A DNA stretch of 64,000 bases from positions 2,459,501-2,523,500 of the forward strand of contig NZ_CP146069.1 of the NCBI RefSeq assembly GCF_037023735.1, read 5' to 3'. Of the stretch, positions 60,377-64,000 are shown piece after piece. Origin of the DNA: Roseovarius sp. S88. GTDB lineage: Bacteria; Pseudomonadota; Alphaproteobacteria; Rhodobacterales; Rhodobacteraceae. Positions within the stretch are counted from its first letter, which is position 1, and every line of letters starts with the position of its first letter. A model generated the notes under the pieces. That model was given only the letters and a program-made list of their open reading frames with translations, had not been told where the DNA came from and ran no database searches. Made by a program: the position numbers and the translations under genes.

Positions 60377-60987
60377 TGCGTGCAGGTCTGATATGGACCG
60401 TGGCGGCGCTTGCGATTTCGACTTCGCCGATACAGGCCGATCCACTGGCCGATGCGGCGGCAGAACAGGTCGGCGTGACCGTGTTCTACGACCCGTCCTA
60501 TCAGGGCCTCTCGTTCCCCGGCGGGGACATCCCGCGTGATCGCGGCGTGTGTACCGATGTTGTGATCCGCGCCCTGCGTGATGCGCATGACATCGACCTG
60601 CAAGTCGCTGTGAACCGGGACATGAAGGCGGCCTTCTCGGCGTACCCCACGATCTGGGGCCTGAGCACCACGGACCGCAATATTGACCACCGCCGCGTGC
60701 CTAACCTTGAGACCTTACTCCAACGGATTGGCGCAGCGCGTCCGCCAAGTGACGATCCGGATGACTTTGCCCCCGGCGACATCGTCAGCTGGCGGCTGGT
60801 GGGGTCCAACCTTCCGCATATCGGGATCGTCAGCACCCAGCGGACGACAGATGGAACACGCCCCCTCATCACCCACAATATTGGTCAGGGCACGCGCACC
60901 GAAGACATTCTGTTCGTTCACCAGATGGTCATGCGGGCCCGGTTGGACGATGCCGCGCGCACGCAGTTGCGCCGCCTGTCCGAGTGA
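60376..60987 (+). CDS. DUF1287 domain-containing exported protein
   Basis: A 203-residue protein with a signal peptide (about 1-21, ending QAD) and the DUF1287 domain: YDPSYQGLSFPGGDIPRDRGVCTDVVIRALRDAHDIDLQ, FAPGDIVSWRL, HIGIVS and LITHNIGQGTRTEDILF. The Cys in GVCTDVV and His in HIGIV match the papain/NlpC-like pattern, so a periplasmic amidase or peptidase activity is plausible but unproved. It overlaps gloA upstream and DUF1194 downstream by one base each. Confidence 0.9.
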   Translation: MRAGLIWTVAALAISTSPIQADPLADAAAEQVGVTVFYDPSYQGLSFPGGDIPRDRGVCTDVVIRALRDAHDIDLQVAVNRDMKAAFSAYPTIWGLSTTDRNIDHRRVPNLETLLQRIGAARPPSDDPDDFAPGDIVSWRLVGSNLPHIGIVSTQRTTDGTRPLITHNIGQGTRTEDILFVHQMVMRARLDDAARTQLRRLSE

Positions 60988-61703
60988 TGGTGATGGGGCG
61001 TCAAATCAGCATTTGTGCGCTCTGCTTGACCCTTTTTTGCCTGCCTATTAGCGCCGCAGCGCAAAGCTGCCGCCTCGCTCTGGTGCTGGCTGTCGATGTG
61101 TCGTCGTCTGTCGATCAGCGGGAATACGACCTGCAGCGCGTTGGCCTTGCCGCTGCTCTGGACGCCGATGAAGTGCGCCACGCGATTCTGCATGGCGCGC
61201 CCGGAACCGTGGCGCTCGCGGTTTATGAATGGAGCGGGTTTTACCAGCACAAACTGCAGCTGGACTGGACCATCCTTGACAGCGAGGGCGCGATCACAGC
61301 CGCCGTGGCCACCTTGGCTGATATGCGGCGCAGCCATGACGACTTTCCCACCTCCATGGGCCCGGCCCTTGGTTTTGGCGCCTCACTCTTGCAGCGCGCG
61401 CCGAGATGTACGCGCAAGGTGATTGATGTCTCAGGCGACGGTGTGAACAACTACCGATATGGTCCACGTGAAGCGTATAAGCATTTCCCGTTAAAAGACG
61501 TGACTGTGAACGGCTTGGTCATTCTCGGCGAGGACGCCAATGTGCTGGCATATTACGGCACAGAGGTCCTGCATGGACCGGGTGCATTTCTGGTCGTGGC
61601 CAACGGGTTTGAAGAATTCCGAGAGGCGATGACCAAAAAACTCTACCGCGAGATCAACGACATCGTCCTGGGAAGCGCCCCGTCGCTGCAAGAGCCGGGA
61701 TGA
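60987..61703 (+). CDS. DUF1194 (VWA-like) exported protein, first copy
   Basis: A 238-residue exported protein (signal about 1-26, ending AAAQS). The DUF1194 domain is von Willebrand factor A-like: LALVLAVDVSSSVDQREYDLQRVGLAAAL with the metal site DVSSSVD, VYEWSGFYQ, and RKVIDVSGDGVNNYRYGPREA. Such domains bind protein partners through a metal. I chose the ATG at 60987. Its end overlaps the second copy by 4 bp (ATGA). No function is known. Confidence 0.88.
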   Translation: MVMGRQISICALCLTLFCLPISAAAQSCRLALVLAVDVSSSVDQREYDLQRVGLAAALDADEVRHAILHGAPGTVALAVYEWSGFYQHKLQLDWTILDSEGAITAAVATLADMRRSHDDFPTSMGPALGFGASLLQRAPRCTRKVIDVSGDGVNNYRYGPREAYKHFPLKDVTVNGLVILGEDANVLAYYGTEVLHGPGAFLVVANGFEEFREAMTKKLYREINDIVLGSAPSLQEPG

Positions 61704-62422
61704 TCCGAACAACGCTCTTTGCCCTCGCCGTACTTTTGGCCACTTCAGCGGCGCAAGCCCAGTGCCGTCAAGCGCTTGCCCTCGGCCTTGATGTCTCGGG
61801 CTCTGTAGATGCGCGTGAATACCGATTACAACTTGACGGGCTTGCAACCGCTCTGACCTCAGATGACGTGCGCGCGGCGTTTCTTGCCCTGCCAGAAAGG
61901 CCCGTGCGGTTGATGATCTACGAATGGAGTGGGCTTTCTAACCAGAGGATCATCACCCCCTGGACCACAATCCGCTACGGCGCAGAACTTGATCAGATCG
62001 CCGCGAATTTGCTCAGCACGAACCAGCGCTTCACCAACGACGCCACCACCGCCATCGCAGCCGCCATGTTGTTCGGCGCAAGCCAGTTGGCGCAACAGTC
62101 CGAGTGTTGGAAAAAGACGTTGGACATTTCAGGTGACGGTCCTGCGAATGTTGGGGCGCACCCGCAGGCCATCACCGAAGAGATGCTGGGCGAGATGACA
62201 ATCAACGGTCTGGTTATCGGCCCCAAATCTCGCGCCAACACCACCAAGAACCTGAACAACGTCAAATCCCTGCTCACCTACTACAGCGAGTTTGTTCTAC
62301 GCGGTCCCGGCGCCTTTGTTGAAAGCTCCGACAAACATAAGGACTTTGCCGAGGCCATGCGCCGCAAACTGATCCGGGAGTTACGCCTCCCGAACCTATC
62401 TTTGTTGCGCCCCACAAAGTGA
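61700..62422 (+). CDS. DUF1194 (VWA-like) exported protein, second copy
   Basis: A 240-residue paralogue of the preceding protein with its own signal peptide (about 1-20, ending AQAQ). The metal site is DVSGSVD in ALALGLDVSGSVDAREYRLQLDGLATAL, followed by IYEWSGLSNQ and KKTLDISGDGPANVGAHPQAIT. It is translated from an ATGA overlap and ends the run. The two copies may form a heterodimer with the DUF1287 protein as effector; this is inference. Confidence 0.88.
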   Translation: MIRTTLFALAVLLATSAAQAQCRQALALGLDVSGSVDAREYRLQLDGLATALTSDDVRAAFLALPERPVRLMIYEWSGLSNQRIITPWTTIRYGAELDQIAANLLSTNQRFTNDATTAIAAAMLFGASQLAQQSECWKKTLDISGDGPANVGAHPQAITEEMLGEMTINGLVIGPKSRANTTKNLNNVKSLLTYYSEFVLRGPGAFVESSDKHKDFAEAMRRKLIRELRLPNLSLLRPTK

Positions 62423-62450
62423 ATGCACAGCGCTGAAACCTGCCTCAGTC

Positions 62451-62951
62451 TCAGTAAATGTACCGAATCTGATCGGCCCAGTAGCGTTCCACCCGGCGCA
62501 GCGATGACGTGATCGTGTCGATCCCATCATGGCCAATCACGCCTTTGCTCTCCAACCCCTCCGCATGACGCTCAAAGAGCGCTGCCACCACGTCCCGAAT
62601 GCCGCGCCCCTTTTCGGTCAGGCGCACGCGCACCGAGCGGCGGTCAATCTCACAGCGCTGGTGGTGCATATAGCCGGTGTCGACCAGCTTCTTGAGGTTG
62701 TAGCTGACATTGCTGCCCTGATAATACCCGCGCGACTTAAGCTCACCGGCGGTCACTTCATTGTCGCTGATGTTGAACAACAACAGCGCCTGGACCGCGT
62801 TGATATCAAGGATACCCACGCGCTCAAATTCATCCTTGATCACGTCCAGCAAAAGCCGGTGCAACCGCTCGACCAGCGCCAGCGCATCAAGGTAGTTTGT
62901 GAAAAACCCGTCGCCCGTCATCTGCGAGGGCATGTTTGACTGAAAACTCAT
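62451..62951 (-). CDS. MarR-family transcriptional regulator
   Basis: A 166-residue winged-helix regulator: FERVGILDINAVQALLLFNISDNEVTAGELKSRGYYQGSNVSYNLKKLVDTGYMHHQRCEIDRRSVRVRLTEKGRGIRDVVAAL. The layout and GYYQGSNVSYNLKKL block recall LdtR, a MarR regulator of stress tolerance and peptidoglycan genes in alphaproteobacteria; the name is from memory and not certain. It converges with DUF1194 and has its own promoter. Confidence 0.87.
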   Translation of the reverse strand: MSFQSNMPSQMTGDGFFTNYLDALALVERLHRLLLDVIKDEFERVGILDINAVQALLLFNISDNEVTAGELKSRGYYQGSNVSYNLKKLVDTGYMHHQRCEIDRRSVRVRLTEKGRGIRDVVAALFERHAEGLESKGVIGHDGIDTITSSLRRVERYWADQIRYIY

Positions 62952-63031
62952 TATACATCTCCGTGCGATACTGCTCGGCGATGGGTTTGGCGGAAAATGC
63001 CCAATATTCAGTTAAATACGCGCAATAACGT

Positions 63032-63304
63032 CTAAAATGCCGCAGACTTGGGCGCGCTGCTCTCTAAAATACGCGAGATGATGCTCCTGAACTTCTCCGG
63101 CGCATGATCCTGTCCGCTGATCCAGATATAGAGATCCTGATCGTTTTCTTCCAAAAGCGCCTCATAGAGATCAAGCTCTTTCGCGCTCATCCCTGCGAGA
63201 TGCGCCTCGGCAAAGCGCATCAGAAGAATATCCATTTCCTTGGTGCCGCGTCGCATTGAGCGCATGTGCAGCCGTTTCAAACGGGTGTGACCGTCTTCAC
63301 TCAA
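63032..63304 (-). CDS. sdhE: Succinate dehydrogenase assembly factor SdhE
   Basis: SdhE helps attach FAD to the succinate dehydrogenase flavoprotein. The 90-residue protein has the family core RLKRLHMRSMRRGTKEMDILLMRFAEAHLAGMSAKELDLYEALLEENDQDLYIWISG, including the RRGTKEMD motif. A frame open to 63460 is not family-like. The start that fits the family (MSEDGHTRL) is a TTG at 63304, overlapping the stop of the xre gene by 8 bp, so translation is probably coupled; the next ATG (codon 14) would cut the conserved N-terminus. Confidence 0.9.
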   Translation of the reverse strand: MSEDGHTRLKRLHMRSMRRGTKEMDILLMRFAEAHLAGMSAKELDLYEALLEENDQDLYIWISGQDHAPEKFRSIISRILESSAPKSAAF

Positions 63305-63701
63305 CCGGCTGCTCTCGCACAGAGGACCGTAAGCTGCGCTCCAGCATCGCAAGCCGGTCCGCAGACGCGGTGATCTGCGCGCGCAGGTCGCGCATGTCCT
63401 GCAGAATATTGGCCACATCAGGGTTGCCGCCGTTGCGCTCATCCGGGCCATCCGGCGCATCGCCTTCCCCGCTGATCAGCCACAGCAAAGACACGTTCAG
63501 AACCCCCGCGAGCATCGAAAGCTTGTTGGCGCGTGGCTCATTCAGATCATCTTCCCAAGCGCGCAGCGTCTTGAGCTTGATCCCCAGACGTCGCGCCAAT
63601 TCTTCCTGCGTCATGCCGGCCACCTCGCGGGCGCCTGCCACACGATCCCCAAATGTCGTCGCTTCGGGGTTATACCAGTCGTCTTTGCTCGGTGCGTTCA
63701 T
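63297..63701 (-). CDS. XRE-family helix-turn-helix protein
   Basis: A 134-residue regulator with a Cro/C1-type domain (about 18-75): FGDRVAGAREVAGMTQEELARRLGIKLKTLRAWEDDLNEPRANKLSMLAGVLNVSLLWLISG, then a linker and a C-terminal coiled-coil helix (NILQDMRDLRAQITASADRLAMLERSLRSSV) that likely forms dimers. It is translated ahead of sdhE with an 8-bp overlap. Targets unknown; the divergent aminotransferase gene is one candidate. Confidence 0.9.
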   Translation of the reverse strand: MNAPSKDDWYNPEATTFGDRVAGAREVAGMTQEELARRLGIKLKTLRAWEDDLNEPRANKLSMLAGVLNVSLLWLISGEGDAPDGPDERNGGNPDVANILQDMRDLRAQITASADRLAMLERSLRSSVREQPVE

Positions 63702-63758
63702 GTTTCACTCTCCAGGCTCCAGGGTCTTGCTTGCACGTAACCCGCAATGTTGTCTTGA

Positions 63759-64000
<242 letters not shown>

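Overview
The window reads as chromosome from a marine alphaproteobacterium of the roseobacter group (Rhodobacteraceae). The evidence is the gene content and its layout: a DMSP demethylase gene (dmdA) next to acuI, a phaZ / phaC-phaP-phaR polyhydroxyalkanoate locus arranged as in Paracoccus and Rhodobacter, a CenR-like response regulator, DUF2842, DUF1194 and DUF1287 proteins, a Hint-domain protein, and Rhodobacteraceae-style intergenic palindromes. There are no rRNA genes, prophage, transposase or CRISPR, and I found no tRNA. Most of the DNA is ordinary high-GC core genome. A few lower-GC single genes (about 11.2-12.1 kb, 19.6-20.7 kb, 23.0-23.3 kb) look like accessory insertions.

Layout. 0-0.5 kb: start of the division/cell-wall cluster (rsmH fragment, mraZ) on the minus strand. 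1.2-6.5 kb: an eight-gene minus-strand run, DUF2182 - DUF1326 - DinB-like - small CxxC membrane protein - dmdA - acuI - GNAT - RidA, headed by a divergent FadR/GntR regulator whose own promoter is covered by an inverted repeat. 7.3-11 kb: AraC regulator, Tat-exported isochorismatase-like enzyme, Trm112, Lon-substrate-domain protein, YbbN-type thioredoxin. 11.2-15.4 kb: hypothetical genes and a tightly overlapping trio (Tat-exported flavin oxidase, polytopic membrane protein, small membrane protein). 15.5-26 kb: xth, an esterase, cenR, ribA, the Hint protein, DUF2842, purA, secG, pyrG. 26-33 kb: DUF1330, two TerB-like paralogues, a PhnD-like protein and an amino-acid-type ABC transporter with an alpha/beta hydrolase gene inside its operon. 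33-39 kb: DUF4336, two cyclophilins, pgk, LysE-type exporter, SDR, class I aldolase, with repeats between.

39.8-46.9 kb is a nitrogen/amine cluster: glutamine-synthetase-like ligase, class I glutamine amidotransferase, second GS-like ligase, PuuB-like oxidase, DegT-type and class IV aminotransferases. The first two transcription starts share the palindrome ATTTGATCAAAT. 46.9-52.4 kb holds LysR, phaR, phaP, phaC and phaZ with CTGC-N3-GCAG dyads at the pha promoters. 52.4-64 kb: two hydrolases, thrS, ArsC/Spx-like protein, cold-shock protein, thyA-folA, gloA-DUF1287-DUF1194-DUF1194, MarR regulator, xre-sdhE, and the 5' end of a class I aminotransferase gene.

The two most interesting units are the extended dmdA operon with its self-regulated GntR gene, and the gamma-glutamyl-amine-type cluster with its shared operator. 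Both point to marine organosulfur and amine/organic-nitrogen use. All function calls come from reading the translated sequence and from memory of protein families; no database search was run.
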